This document shows, piece after piece, positions 28,181 through 36,893 of a stretch of 64,000 nt of DNA. A program made the translations under genes and the position numbers. This stretch comes from Desulfosporosinus sp. FKB. GTDB lineage: Bacteria > Bacillota > Desulfitobacteriia > Desulfitobacteriales > Desulfitobacteriaceae. The stretch lies in contig NZ_NADJ01000040.1 of the NCBI RefSeq assembly GCF_002196705.1, positions 186,001 to 250,000 on the forward strand. Direction: 5' to 3'. Below the pieces are notes generated by a model. The model ran no database searches, had not been told where the DNA came from, and saw only the letters and a program-made list of their open reading frames with translations. Within the stretch, counting starts at the first letter, position 1. The number at the start of each line of letters is the position of its first letter.

Positions 28181-28589
28181 ATTTGTTCCCTCCATGAATC
28201 TTATTTTCCCACATCCGTGTGAGAATTTTGCCTATCCGCTTCTTTGTCGACATAAGAAGTAGCTTACATATTATTTATCGGATAATCGTCTTTCTTTCTA
28301 AAGGGCAAAAATTATTAATATATAGCAATTATAATGCAAATCCTCTATATTTCTTTCTTATTCTGCCAATATTAATCCTCTAGTTTCCTCATGCCTTTTT
28401 TTCTTGAGCATAAGGATAGACAGGGCACATCCTCGCCCAATATTCTTCTCATCGGGTCTGAAGATATTTTAGTTTACACTGGTCTTGCCCTATAACACTA
28501 CAACCTTACAGCAAAAAATCGAATTCAATCCGGGCGAATTCCTAAAGAAATCTCTTCTCATACATATCACAGCAAGAATTAGAATCATT
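28181..28589. other. Flagellin leader and csrA-flagellin spacer
   Basis: About 400 bases with no gene. From the csrA side: a weak hairpin followed by ATTTTTT on the minus strand near 28515-28545 (gaattc pairs), possibly the csrA terminator; then AT-rich DNA; then the sigma-D-like promoter at 28275-28300 and a leader of about 90 bases. The leader contains several GGA triplets on the transcript strand, the core of CsrA binding sites. Confidence 0.55.
28275..28300 (-). promoter_or_regulatory. fliC: Sigma-D (sigma-28)-like promoter for flagellin
   Basis: On the minus strand TCCGATAA (28282-28275) closely matches the motility -10 consensus GCCGATAA. TAGA (28300-28297) lies 14 bases upstream, close to the usual TAAA at 15. 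It is about 95 bases before the flagellin ATG. The long leader could carry CsrA sites, since GGA occurs in the ribosome-binding region. Confidence 0.65.
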
Positions 28590-28829
28590 CTACTTCTCAT
28601 TTACAATCTTGTCTTTTAGAAGCTGCAGGGATCGTCCAAATTCTTCCACATTGACCGCTTCACGGTTTTGCCTCTGAATTTCTACATAGACCTCACTTCG
28701 TAGAATTTTCACTTCCCGAGGGGCTTCAATTCCAATACGAACGTTATCACCAGAGATACCTACCACTGTAATTTCAATGTTATCTCCTATTTTAATGGTC
28801 TCATTTAACTTTCGTGTAAGAACCAACAT
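28590..28829 (-). CDS. csrA: CsrA, translational regulator
   Basis: CsrA binds GGA motifs in leaders and blocks translation; in Firmicutes its main target is the flagellin mRNA. The 79-residue protein starts [23 protein letters not shown] and has [15 protein letters not shown], the RNA-binding core. It lies directly after fliW (stop of fliW adjoins the csrA start), the normal pairing in which FliW sequesters CsrA until flagellin is secreted. The flagellin gene is next downstream. Confidence 0.97.
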   Translation of the reverse strand: MLVLTRKLNETIKIGDNIEITVVGISGDNVRIGIEAPREVKILRSEVYVEIQRQNREAVNVEEFGRSLQLLKDKIVNEK

Positions 28830-29297
28830 TTAATCAACGGCCCCTTCCTGTTCCCGTGCACTATCTATCGGTTGCTTCGTAAGATACCGTTCATCCACTA
28901 AGATAACCTGGGCCCCCACTTTATGCTTGGTATTTAAGAGTATTGGAGCTCTTAAATTCACGGTACTTTTCGCCACGTCCTGTCTATTTAATGTTACTAT
29001 TGCCCAGACCTCTACGTGATCATTAGGGTTTCCATCAGGGGGAATACTAATACTGTCATTCCCATTCTGTGTTTCATTTAATTTTAATATTTCTTCATTC
29101 TCCGAGTTAACAACTACACTGTAATCAGGGAATAGTAGACCTGGGCGCATTAGAATAAAACCAATTCTCTCTTCCTCAACGGAAATTAATTGAGCAAAAG
29201 GAACCCCTTTTTCTTCAACAAAGCGGAATTCCTTATTGGATTCAAAACCTGGGATACCTTGAACAAAATAGTAAATATTGCCTTTGTCTTTCATCAT
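28830..29297 (-). CDS. fliW: FliW, flagellar assembly factor / CsrA antagonist
   Basis: FliW binds CsrA and flagellin to match flagellin synthesis to secretion. The 155-residue protein has the family core GIPGFESNKEFRF, ERIGFILMRPGLLFPDY and VEVWAIVTLN, plus STVNLRAPILLNTKHKVGAQV at the C-terminal side. The N-terminus is shorter than usual before GIPGFE, and a hydrophilic insertion (ETQNGNDSISIPPDGNPND) lies in the middle. GGAGGAAATAG precedes the tandem ATGs. Confidence 0.93.
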   Translation of the reverse strand: MMKDKGNIYYFVQGIPGFESNKEFRFVEEKGVPFAQLISVEEERIGFILMRPGLLFPDYSVVVNSENEEILKLNETQNGNDSISIPPDGNPNDHVEVWAIVTLNRQDVAKSTVNLRAPILLNTKHKVGAQVILVDERYLTKQPIDSAREQEGAVD

Positions 29298-29363
29298 CTA
29301 TTTCCTCCATATTTATATCGAATTATGGAAATTCTTATGTTCACCTTTACAGATACAGAGGCG

Positions 29364-29921
29364 TCACTTCTGCACATCATAGATAGCCCCCACTGTATGA
29401 AATTTTATATACGGATTTTGTTCCATAAAACTGTGAACCGAACCGTATTGTGAGTCCCCGTGAACAGAACCAAATCTCGCATTAACTGAAACTCCACCAA
29501 TGTTTACCTGAAAATTAACAGGATAGTTTTTTACAGAGATCTGAATCGGCTGAGTACAAGCAATCTGAAGTTCCTTTTGACGAGGTTCTGCATCTTGCGA
29601 AACGATTTTAGCCACAGAAACTTTTTTTGTAAGATCAGCAAATTGCTCCCCTTCATTAACCCTTCGGGAGATACCAGCATCAACGGTCGATTTGGCTTCT
29701 TGATCAAAGACGCGCTGTTCTGCTGCTATACCATAATACCCCAGCGATTCGCGCGCCGGGGTATTATCAATCTCTATTGTGGCAGCGGGCTGTTCTAAAG
29801 AAATTTCTGCCGGACGTTGTTGCACCTCTAGATCTGCCGGTGTAATCGTTAAGTTATATTGAAAAGGAGTGATATTAAGTCCAATTCGTCCAAATTGTTG
29901 CTGGATTTGAAGATCTACCAT
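29364..29921 (-). CDS. DUF6470 (YviE-like) flagellar-locus protein
   Basis: A 185-residue soluble protein. It lies between flgL and fliW, where Bacillus carries yviE, and its features agree with DUF6470: GLNITPFQYNLTITPADLEV near the start, an N-terminal region with repeated hydrophobic/charged pattern, and a C-terminal beta-rich segment (YPVNFQVNIGGVSVNARFGS). No catalytic motif is visible. Molecular role unknown; the link to flagella rests on conserved position. Confidence 0.8.
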   Translation of the reverse strand: MVDLQIQQQFGRIGLNITPFQYNLTITPADLEVQQRPAEISLEQPAATIEIDNTPARESLGYYGIAAEQRVFDQEAKSTVDAGISRRVNEGEQFADLTKKVSVAKIVSQDAEPRQKELQIACTQPIQISVKNYPVNFQVNIGGVSVNARFGSVHGDSQYGSVHSFMEQNPYIKFHTVGAIYDVQK

Positions 29922-30065
29922 ACTCGATCACCTCAACTTCTTAAACATCCAACAAAAGTTTTTCGATGAACGTTTCAAGAAAATACAAATAAATACTTTC
30001 TTAATTGGAAAGTTTAGAAAGTGAAACCGCGAAATAAACAATTACCAAGCAAAATGGCTCTTTTT

Positions 30066-30929
30066 TTATTTCATAAAATCAACCAAAGAGGGTTGAATAA
30101 TCTTAGTTCCAATGGACAAAGCAGCCTGAAAGGTATTTTGCTGGGTCTGGAAATCTAAAATAGTTTTTGCCACATCAGTATCCTGTACCGTCGAAAGGCT
30201 CGATGTTAAATTAATATTCATGGTATCCATTTGACTGCTTATAGCCTGCACTCGGTTAACACTGGCACCTAAAGTCGCACGGCTCGAAGAAATATTATCA
30301 ATGTTGGTCTGAATTTGATTCACATATGAACTTAAATCCGAACCTGAAGTCAAAGCATTTGAAATATCACTTAATAGGCTCATACTTGCGGGAAAAATAC
30401 TCGAACCATCAACCGAGATAGTTACTTTCGAATTATTATTGCCAACATCCAATTGAATTGGGGAGTAAGTTGCAAAGGAAGCTGTTGAAGACACAACAGG
30501 GGCGTCAGTTGTCGACGTACCGTTGAATATATATTTATTCCCTACCTTAGTATTGGCAAGTGTCTGGATTTGCTGATTGATCTGATCAATCTCCGCAGCG
30601 ATATCTGCTCGTGATTGATCATCATTGGTACCATTTTCCCCTTGGAGGGTAAGTTCATAAGCACGGTTGAGCATTGACTGAACATCTGACAAGGTGGAAT
30701 CCGTTGTACCCATAAAGGATAATGACTCATCAGCATTACTTTTCAATTGAGTAATCATTGCCATATTCGTTTTAAGGCCTAAGGCATTGTGGGTCCCTGC
30801 CGGATCATCCGAGGGCTTATTAATCCGATGCCCTGTAGACATCATGTTCTGCATGTTTGTCATATTTTCCTCGGCAGCATTAAGATTTAGAAGCAAATTC
30901 CTTGACATCATATTGCTGGTAATTCGCAA
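30066..30929 (-). CDS. flgL: FlgL, hook-filament junction protein (HAP3)
   Basis: FlgL joins FlgK to the filament. The 287-residue protein has flagellin-like ends: MRITSNMMSRNLLLNLNAAE, then STGHRINKPSDDPAGT, and the C-terminal DTDVAKTILDFQTQQNTFQA. These features mark it as FlgL rather than flagellin. It follows flgK by 96 bases. Intact. Confidence 0.95.
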   Translation of the reverse strand: MRITSNMMSRNLLLNLNAAEENMTNMQNMMSTGHRINKPSDDPAGTHNALGLKTNMAMITQLKSNADESLSFMGTTDSTLSDVQSMLNRAYELTLQGENGTNDDQSRADIAAEIDQINQQIQTLANTKVGNKYIFNGTSTTDAPVVSSTASFATYSPIQLDVGNNNSKVTISVDGSSIFPASMSLLSDISNALTSGSDLSSYVNQIQTNIDNISSSRATLGASVNRVQAISSQMDTMNINLTSSLSTVQDTDVAKTILDFQTQQNTFQAALSIGTKIIQPSLVDFMK

Positions 30930-31025
30930 AATGTTCCCTCCTTAATCAAAGATAAATACCTGGAACTATATACATAGTATTATTTTCAAAAATAAATATA
31001 TGAATTAATAAACTGTGCCGTCTTA

Positions 31026-32471
31026 CTACCTTGTAACACCCAACCCAGTCACAATCGTATTAAGCATATCGTCCATTGTGGTAACCACTCTCGCTGCAGC
31101 CGTATAGCTCTTTTGATATTGAATCATATTTGTCATTTCTTCATCTAAGTTTACTCCGGAGACAGAGTCCCTTTGGTTTGTCAAATTATTAACTAAAACA
31201 TCCTCTCCGGCTTTTGTTTGATTGGTTTCTTGAACTTGGACTCCAAACTGAGAAACGATAACACCATACTCATCTCCCAAGGATGAACCCTTGCTTGTTA
31301 ATGTTGTATCTGTGATGCTCGACCAACCCGTCGCCAAGGCAGCGATCGCGGCGGCAATACTCCCGTCACCAGAAGTTCCATCGCCTGTAACTATGTTATT
31401 CATGTTGGTGTCTGCTGAATCATCGACTGGTGCCGAACCCGTCGAAGTCAAGGAGATGGTACTCGCGGTTAAATTCGAAGGATCAAAAAAAGTATTACCT
31501 GTTGTAGTAGATCCGGTAACTGATCCGGTTCCATAAATGCTATTAACTGCATCGACAATATCTTTAGCCAGTGAATTATATTGATCTAATAAATTATTCA
31601 AATCCGTGTCACGAACCTGTATATCTGCTTGAAGTGTCCCCTGTTGTGGGTTTAACGTAAGGGAATTCCCCGATTCCCACGTAACGTCATTTCCATCAAG
31701 TCCGGAAGTCTCATCCAAATGATTAGCCGTTCCATTATCCACCAACGTCGCTGGAGGGACACCTCCCCCGATACTTATGCTGAAATCATCATTGGTTTCC
31801 GATACCTTCACATTGACTATTTTCGATAATTCATCAATCAAATTATCTCGGCTGTCTAAAAGATCATTCGGATTGTCCCCGGTTAGCTTTGCGGATTTAA
31901 TTTGATCGTTAAGTTTCGCAATTTGATCCGCGTAGCTATTAATTTGTTGAATCTGTGTTGTCACATCTGAGTTAAGGTTACTCTGCATCGTCTGAATCTG
32001 CTGAGCAATAGCATGAAAGCTATCAGTTAAAGTTATGGCACGTCCTTGAACAACCGAACGAGCTCCTGAATTTCCCGGGTCCTGAGAAAGACTGCTCCAA
32101 GCTGTCCAGAAATTATCCATAGCAGCACTCAAACCATTATTCGAAGGTTCATTCATAAAACTTTCTATATTAGATAGGCTCGTTTGCCTACTTGTCCAAT
32201 ATTGCTGCTTTGACGTTTCATCACGGAGCTCCATATCTACAAATTTATCCCGTGCCCGGGTAACCGTATCCATGGATACCCCAGATCCCAGACTCAGATT
32301 CCGACCTGTTGCGTATACCGTATAAGGGGTGGTTTCTTTCAAGTTTGCAATCTGTCTGGTGTATCCTTGAGTATTTGCATTGGAAATATTATTCCCCGTC
32401 ACATCTAAGGCAGCTTGCTGTGATGCCAGTGCTCTGCGTGTAATTTCTAAACCAAAAAAAGTAGAAGTCAT
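31026..32471 (-). CDS. flgK: FlgK, hook-associated protein 1
   Basis: FlgK is the first junction protein between hook and filament. The 481-residue protein begins with the rod/hook motif (ITRRALASQQAALDVTGNNI, SNANTQGYTRQ) and ends with the matching C-terminal motif (LDEEMTNMIQYQKSYTAAAR, VVTTMDDMLNTIV). The middle is Ser/Thr/Gly/Asp-rich. Starts 3 bases after flgN. Confidence 0.95.
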   Translation of the reverse strand: MTSTFFGLEITRRALASQQAALDVTGNNISNANTQGYTRQIANLKETTPYTVYATGRNLSLGSGVSMDTVTRARDKFVDMELRDETSKQQYWTSRQTSLSNIESFMNEPSNNGLSAAMDNFWTAWSSLSQDPGNSGARSVVQGRAITLTDSFHAIAQQIQTMQSNLNSDVTTQIQQINSYADQIAKLNDQIKSAKLTGDNPNDLLDSRDNLIDELSKIVNVKVSETNDDFSISIGGGVPPATLVDNGTANHLDETSGLDGNDVTWESGNSLTLNPQQGTLQADIQVRDTDLNNLLDQYNSLAKDIVDAVNSIYGTGSVTGSTTTGNTFFDPSNLTASTISLTSTGSAPVDDSADTNMNNIVTGDGTSGDGSIAAAIAALATGWSSITDTTLTSKGSSLGDEYGVIVSQFGVQVQETNQTKAGEDVLVNNLTNQRDSVSGVNLDEEMTNMIQYQKSYTAAARVVTTMDDMLNTIVTGLGVTR

Positions 32472-32474
32472 GTC

Positions 32475-32957
32475 TTAAATCCTCCAATCCAAGAGATGCA
32501 GTTTTTTATCCATATCATTACCATTTCTGCTTGGATGCGTATACGTGTTCTTTTCTTGATGCATGAATAGTCCTACGGTAAACTCAACAAGTTTGATAGA
32601 TTGCTGCAAAAGTTGGGTATTAATATCATGAATTCCCTGCAACTCACCGATCACCCGCTCCAGATCAGTATGCACCCCCTGCAGGACTGGAAAACGCCCC
32701 GCCAGCACAGCTAGCGTTAGATCTTCAGGGGCCATACCTAGTTCAAGACCAATCTGTTCCGTAAACAAGATACGTTCTTTTTCCAAATGTTTTACAACTG
32801 GAAAAAGCTGCTCCTCGCGGACCGTGATTTTGTCAATTTCCTGGACACTATTTTCAATCAGGGCTTTTTGTTTGTCTTTTTCCAAGTCATAAAGTTCTGT
32901 ATAGCATTTAACTTGTTCCTTTAAATTTCTATCTAAGTTCTCAAGCACTTCAGACAC
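32475..32957 (-). CDS. flgN: FlgN-like flagellar export chaperone
   Basis: A 160-residue helical protein between flgM and flgK, the standard position of FlgN, the export chaperone of FlgK and FlgL. It has the loose FlgN pattern LYDLEKDKQKALIENSVQEI and REEQLFPVVKHLEKER, followed by long helices. The start is a GTG at 32957 with AGGAGGA upstream. Sequence motifs in this family are weak, so the call leans on position. Confidence 0.88.
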   Translation of the reverse strand: MSEVLENLDRNLKEQVKCYTELYDLEKDKQKALIENSVQEIDKITVREEQLFPVVKHLEKERILFTEQIGLELGMAPEDLTLAVLAGRFPVLQGVHTDLERVIGELQGIHDINTQLLQQSIKLVEFTVGLFMHQEKNTYTHPSRNGNDMDKKLHLLDWRI

Positions 32958-32984
32958 GGAATCTTCCTCCTAGCATAGACGCTC

Positions 32985-33257
32985 TTAGAAATTTGGCGGA
33001 AGCAATTTAGCGGCAATTTTATGGGCATCCACTTTAAACTCTCCCCGTTCAATCTGCTTAGACAGAGTTTGGACACGGTCTTCGCGAATGTCAGCAACTT
33101 CTTTTGCTTTTTGCAATAACGTCTGAAATGTTTGAGCTTTGTCTGAAACAGCAACATTATCCGTTTCGCTCGTCGATCTATTTTTTTCTGCTGGCTTCAA
33201 GCGATTAGTGGCTTGGGTACAGCTCACCAGCGACATAAATGTAGGATCTACCTTCAT
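32985..33257 (-). CDS. flgM: FlgM, anti-sigma-D (sigma-28) factor
   Basis: FlgM holds the motility sigma factor until the hook is finished and it is exported. From the ATG at 33257 (GGAG 8 bases upstream) the protein is 90 residues with the family C-terminus (VAVSDKAQTFQTLLQKAKEV, then DIREDRVQTLSKQIERGEF). A longer in-frame reading to 33335 would cover the promoter region and lacks a ribosome site. A sigma-D-like promoter lies just upstream, implying feedback control. Confidence 0.92.
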   Translation of the reverse strand: MKVDPTFMSLVSCTQATNRLKPAEKNRSTSETDNVAVSDKAQTFQTLLQKAKEVADIREDRVQTLSKQIERGEFKVDAHKIAAKLLPPNF

Positions 33258-33291
33258 TTCATTCACTCCAAGATACATAGTCTTACTTTGC

Positions 33292-33319
33292 TTATCGAAT
33301 AAAGCAAGGCAAAACTTGA
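33292..33319 (-). promoter_or_regulatory. flgM: Sigma-D (sigma-28)-like promoter for flgM-flgN-flgK-flgL
   Basis: On the minus strand TCAAGTTT (33319-33312) and TTCGATAA (33299-33292) match the -35 TAAAGTTT and -10 GCCGATAA elements well, spaced by 12 bases against the usual 11. The predicted start gives a leader of about 28 bases before the flgM ATG. Confidence 0.65.
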
Positions 33320-33655
33320 GAAAAACTTTCTCCACATTAATTACTTAAATTACTCAGTAAATACTCAGTAATTACTAAGTAAATACTCAGTCTTTTTTCA
33401 GGCAGTAAATACTTATTTGTATTACGTAGAGTTACTAAAGTTTAGGGTAAATTTTGTCGATATTAAATTGTAGAGATACTTTTCCTCTTCCCCTAATATA
33501 AGATTCTACGCTAAAATCATGTAATAAACGCAAAGGGAGGTATGTCGCAGCCCTTTATTTAGAAAAGCAATTAGGCCGGCGGACCCAGTTTATTCCCCTT
33601 TCTTTTTTGATTAAATAGAACTATGGTCTCTATTGCTAATGTATAAAGGAGTGTC
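33320..33655. other. Divergent flgM / motA intergenic region
   Basis: Besides the 11-bp tandem repeats, this stretch holds AT-rich DNA and a partly GC-rich patch at 33521-33600 with a short aaaggg/cccttt pairing. No gene and no convincing riboswitch were found. The motA promoter must lie here but cannot be placed with confidence. Confidence 0.5.
33351..33394. repeat. Four tandem 11-bp repeats upstream of flgM
   Basis: Units start at 33351, 33362, 33373 and 33384: TACTCAGTAAA, TACTCAGTAAT, TACTAAGTAAA, TACTCAGTCTT. The exact 11-base period is close to one helical turn, so a protein binding each unit would sit on one face of the DNA. The core TACT.AGTA is palindromic. The array lies about 35 bases upstream of the flgM -35 element, in the flgM/motA divergent region. 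Confidence 0.8.
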
Positions 33656-34483
33656 GTGGCAAGAAACATGGATTTATCAACGTTAATTGGCGTCATCGCC
33701 GGAATAGGCGCTCTAGTCATCGGATATCTTCTGGAGGGTGGCTCTCTCGGTTCCCTTTTCCAATTTTCCGCAGCAATTATTGTTTTCGGAGGAACTGCTG
33801 GAGCAGTTTTGACCAGTTTTTCCCTCTCTGACCTTAAACACCTCCCGTATTGGCTAAGGGTTGCTTTTAAAAGTCAAACTTTTGGCACCGCAGAAGCTTA
33901 TGAAGCTCTGGTTGGCTTCGCTGAAAAAGCGCGCCGCGAAGGATTATTAAGCCTTGAACAAGAACTCCAAACCGTTGACGATCGCTTTACTCGTCAAGGC
34001 TTACAGTTAGTCATTGATGGGACAGACCCTGAAATCACCGAGGAGATCCTGGAATCAAATATCGCTGTCCTGGAAAAACGTCATAAAGTTGGCATCTCCG
34101 TCTTTGAGGCAGCTGGCGGATTTGCGCCGACCATGGGGATTATCGGGACCGTTATGGGACTTGTCAGGGTGTTAGGAAATCTTTCTGATCCCTCATCACT
34201 CTCTGAATCAATCGCATCTGCTTTTATTGCTACCCTTTATGGAGTTTCCTCTGCCAACCTTCTCTGGCTTCCTATTGCCACAAAGCTTAAAATGAAAGAC
34301 AAGGCGGAGGTTGCCGCAATGGAAATGGTTCGGGATGGAATCCTCTCGATTCAGGCGGGCGATAACCCATCCATTCTGAAGGAAAAATTAAAAACCCACG
34401 TCGGATCTCTGCTTCCCTCTGAAGAAGATGATGAAGAAGGCGCAGCGGCGGCGGGCCGTCCTGCAGTTAGTGAAGGCCGATGA
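33656..34483 (+). CDS. motA: MotA, flagellar stator ion channel subunit
   Basis: MotA forms the stator with MotB and pushes on FliG. The 275-residue protein has the MotA/ExbB-type layout: membrane segments near residues 7-25 and 32-50, a cytoplasmic loop (about 75-150) with charged torque residues, then two membrane segments (GFAPTMGIIGTVMGLVRVL and SAFIATLYGVSSANLLWLP). The start is a GTG at 33656 with AAAGGAG just upstream. Its stop overlaps the motB ATG (ATGA). First gene of a forward unit. Confidence 0.95.
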   Translation: MARNMDLSTLIGVIAGIGALVIGYLLEGGSLGSLFQFSAAIIVFGGTAGAVLTSFSLSDLKHLPYWLRVAFKSQTFGTAEAYEALVGFAEKARREGLLSLEQELQTVDDRFTRQGLQLVIDGTDPEITEEILESNIAVLEKRHKVGISVFEAAGGFAPTMGIIGTVMGLVRVLGNLSDPSSLSESIASAFIATLYGVSSANLLWLPIATKLKMKDKAEVAAMEMVRDGILSIQAGDNPSILKEKLKTHVGSLLPSEEDDEEGAAAAGRPAVSEGR

Positions 34484-35331
34484 GTAGAAAACGCGAACAT
34501 GAAGCCGAAAAGGAAAATGGAGAACGCTGGCTGCTCACCTATTCAGACCTTATTACCTTACTTATGATTTTCTTTGTTGTCCTTTACTCGATGAGTAAAG
34601 TTGATTCTGAAAAGTTTCAAGCCGTGGCCGAAGCTTTGAACTCAGCCTTAAGCGGAGGCAGTTCTGCCAAAATACAATTGGCAACCAGTCCAGCAGGACC
34701 GGCTGCCATTCCTCCTAAAACTCCTCAAAGTGACATGACCAAACCCTCCACAACCACTCAGAATAACAACCAAAAGGCCGGTCAAGGAAATGTGGACGCA
34801 GATAACCAGTCTATCGATACCATTAAGGCTAAACTCGATAAATTTGCATCTGATAATGGCATTCAATCCACCTTAGTAACGTCTGTCGAAGAACGAGGCC
34901 TTGTGGTCAGAATTCAAGAAACCTTGCTTTTTGATAGCGGCTCGGCGGATATAACTCCTTATGCCCGTAATATCCTGGAAAAAGTCTCCACGGTCCTTGA
35001 ATCATCCACCAACCAAATCAGGGTTGAAGGTCACACAGACAATTTGCCGATTCATACTGCTCAATTCCCCAGCAACTGGGAATTGTCAGTAGTCCGTGCT
35101 ACTAATGTGGTGCAAATTTTGCAGCATGACGGCATTGACCCTAATCGACTCTCCGCAACCGGTTACGGAGAATACCGGCCGATTGCCTCCAATGATACAG
35201 AAGAGGGACGAAATAAAAACCGACGCATCGACCTAATCATTCTCCGTTCCAAATATGATGTCACGGAACCCAGCAGCGGGGCTTCTTCAACAACATCAAA
35301 TTCGGCTTCGACAACAACGGTAACGCATTAG
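34480..35331 (+). CDS. motB: MotB, flagellar stator peptidoglycan-anchored subunit
   Basis: MotB carries the ion-binding aspartate, here D23 in WLLTYSDLITLLMIFFVV, within its single membrane segment. A Ser/Pro/Thr/Asn-rich linker (about 60-110) leads to an OmpA-like peptidoglycan-binding domain (LLFDSGSADITPYARNIL, VEGHTDNLPIHT, LSATGYGEYRPIASN, RNKNRRIDLII). Tail is Ser/Thr-rich. Whether protons or sodium are used cannot be read here. Converges with the peptidase gene; the two stops overlap by 4 bases. Confidence 0.96.
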   Translation: MSRKREHEAEKENGERWLLTYSDLITLLMIFFVVLYSMSKVDSEKFQAVAEALNSALSGGSSAKIQLATSPAGPAAIPPKTPQSDMTKPSTTTQNNNQKAGQGNVDADNQSIDTIKAKLDKFASDNGIQSTLVTSVEERGLVVRIQETLLFDSGSADITPYARNILEKVSTVLESSTNQIRVEGHTDNLPIHTAQFPSNWELSVVRATNVVQILQHDGIDPNRLSATGYGEYRPIASNDTEEGRNKNRRIDLIILRSKYDVTEPSSGASSTTSNSASTTTVTH

Positions 35332-36362
35332 AAGGCAAGACTATGAAGTGCCTGATAGATGATCTCAGAAGCAAGATGGATCTGTTCGGGCTTCAATATT
35401 GCCGGAGTATCCTCTGGAGTGTGATTTTTATCCAGCCAATCCCTGGTCATGAGGGTAACCGCCGGAATACCCGCCGAGGCGAAACTAACTGAGTCGCTGT
35501 TATGTCCTCCGGGCGGAGTTATGGGGGCAGTGGCACCGTATTGACCTGCTGCTTGCTGAATAGCCTTAACAGCAATATTTTCACCGTCTCCCCACAATGC
35601 AAAGTCTCCCTTAGAACCGTTGCCGACAGTATCAGCATTGAGTACAGCTTTAATCTGACGCAGGGGAAATGGGGGACTATTGACAAAGGCTTGGGACCCT
35701 ACAAATCCCATCTCTTCAGCGCTCCAGAATGCAATCACAATGGAGCGCTTTGGAGTTTTTCCTTCACTAAGGATTTGGCGAATAACATCCAGAATACATC
35801 CCACACCTGATGCATTATCGTTCGCTCCGGGATACACGTGCCCTTCAAATACACCCAGGTGATCATAATGGGCTGATATAAGGATCATTTCATGTTCGTT
35901 TTCTCCCATTAGTCCTCCGAGAATATTTGCACTTGGAATCCTTAAGTCTTTCGACTGCCCGGGCCTGAACGTTAGTCGTCCATTAACCTTGGTTTCAATG
36001 ACCGGATAGATCGTAAAGGCTTGAGCAAAACCTGCTTCCGGCGTTCCCATTGGCTTTAAGCCAAGAAGACTTAATTGCGAGGTTAGATATTCTGCCGCTT
36101 TAGCTTCTCCTACTGATCCTGCTTTGCGTCCTTGCATCTCAGGTGCAGTTAAGGCAATAATATCATCCATCGCTGTACGCTTGAGGCTTTCCGTGGTTTC
36201 TCCTTTGACTTTTATCTCAGTCTCTGGGAGCTGTAATATGGCAGGAGGGTGTCCTAGTTCCGACTTAAGAAATTCTCCCATACGGGCAGGAAAGACACTC
36301 CAGGGCAAAAGGCTTGCCCCAAGTCCTAACAGCGTTTTTAAAAAAATTCTACGAGTTTGCAT
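35328..36362 (-). CDS. M28-family metallo-aminopeptidase with Tat signal
   Basis: A 344-residue secreted zinc peptidase. The N-terminus has TRRIFLKTLLGLGASLLPWS, a twin-arginine signal. Metal/catalytic residues of the M28 family are all present: H165/D167 (AHYDH), D182 (GANDNASG), E216/E217 (WSAEEMG), D244 (LNADTVG) and H314 (DKNHTPEDT). Likely an aminopeptidase acting outside the membrane; substrate unknown. It stands alone on the minus strand inside a forward motility block. Confidence 0.9.
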   Translation of the reverse strand: MQTRRIFLKTLLGLGASLLPWSVFPARMGEFLKSELGHPPAILQLPETEIKVKGETTESLKRTAMDDIIALTAPEMQGRKAGSVGEAKAAEYLTSQLSLLGLKPMGTPEAGFAQAFTIYPVIETKVNGRLTFRPGQSKDLRIPSANILGGLMGENEHEMILISAHYDHLGVFEGHVYPGANDNASGVGCILDVIRQILSEGKTPKRSIVIAFWSAEEMGFVGSQAFVNSPPFPLRQIKAVLNADTVGNGSKGDFALWGDGENIAVKAIQQAAGQYGATAPITPPGGHNSDSVSFASAGIPAVTLMTRDWLDKNHTPEDTPAILKPEQIHLASEIIYQALHSLAF

Positions 36363-36393
36363 TTCAAAATATCCTTTCTAAAGGAGAATGACT

Positions 36394-36831
36394 ATGTCTA
36401 TTCGCATTGAGACACCAGCACAAGCCTCTTCTCCCACGATTGATTCTCAAAGCTCTTCAGAACGTACAATCGATTTTAAAGGAGTCTTGTCTCAAGCTCA
36501 AAACATTCAAAAGACTGAACTTCAAACCTTTCTCGAGCGTCTTGAGACCCAGGGCAAAAAATTATCTCAATCTCTTTCCATTCGAGACTTAAAGGATTTT
36601 CGTGATATGGTTAAATCCTTCCTGCGTTCAACCTTTGGCCAAAGCCGAAAAATGCAGGAAGAGTCCTCCTGGGATTTCCACGGTCGTCCGAAAATTATGG
36701 CTCGAATCTCCAAAATTGACAACGCTTTAGAAGATCTAGGAAAACAATTGCTCGACCAACAGGCTAAGCCTTTAGAAGTTTTAACCAAGGTCGATGAAAT
36801 TAAGGGACTCATTGTAGATCTTTTTGCCTAA
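36394..36831 (+). CDS. YaaR family protein (DUF327)
   Basis: A 145-residue protein with the DUF327/YaaR pattern: RTIDFKGVLSQAQ, DLKDFRDMVKSFLRSTF, RPKIMARISKIDNAL and VLTKVDEIKGLIVDLFA. The family is common in Firmicutes, and its function is unknown. I chose the ATG at 36394 because AAGGAG lies 7 bases before it, while the ATG at 36388 directly abuts the ribosome site. Followed 62 bases later by cheR. Confidence 0.85.
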   Translation: MSIRIETPAQASSPTIDSQSSSERTIDFKGVLSQAQNIQKTELQTFLERLETQGKKLSQSLSIRDLKDFRDMVKSFLRSTFGQSRKMQEESSWDFHGRPKIMARISKIDNALEDLGKQLLDQQAKPLEVLTKVDEIKGLIVDLFA

Positions 36832-36893
36832 TTTAGCCTTTAGTGAAGTTACAATAGCATACTAATTTATTCAAAGAGAGAGAGGTCATCCTT

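Noticed and set aside
33351-33394. CRISPR array or plasmid-type iterons
   Set aside because: Repeats are 11 bases with no spacers, and there is no replication gene; a regulator array is more likely.
33521-33600. Possible cyclic di-GMP riboswitch upstream of motA (acgcaaaggg... ggccggcggaccc)
   Set aside because: Only the ACGCAAAG word resembles the GEMM family; the GCACAGGGCAAACC and GGTAGC parts are missing and the stems do not fit.
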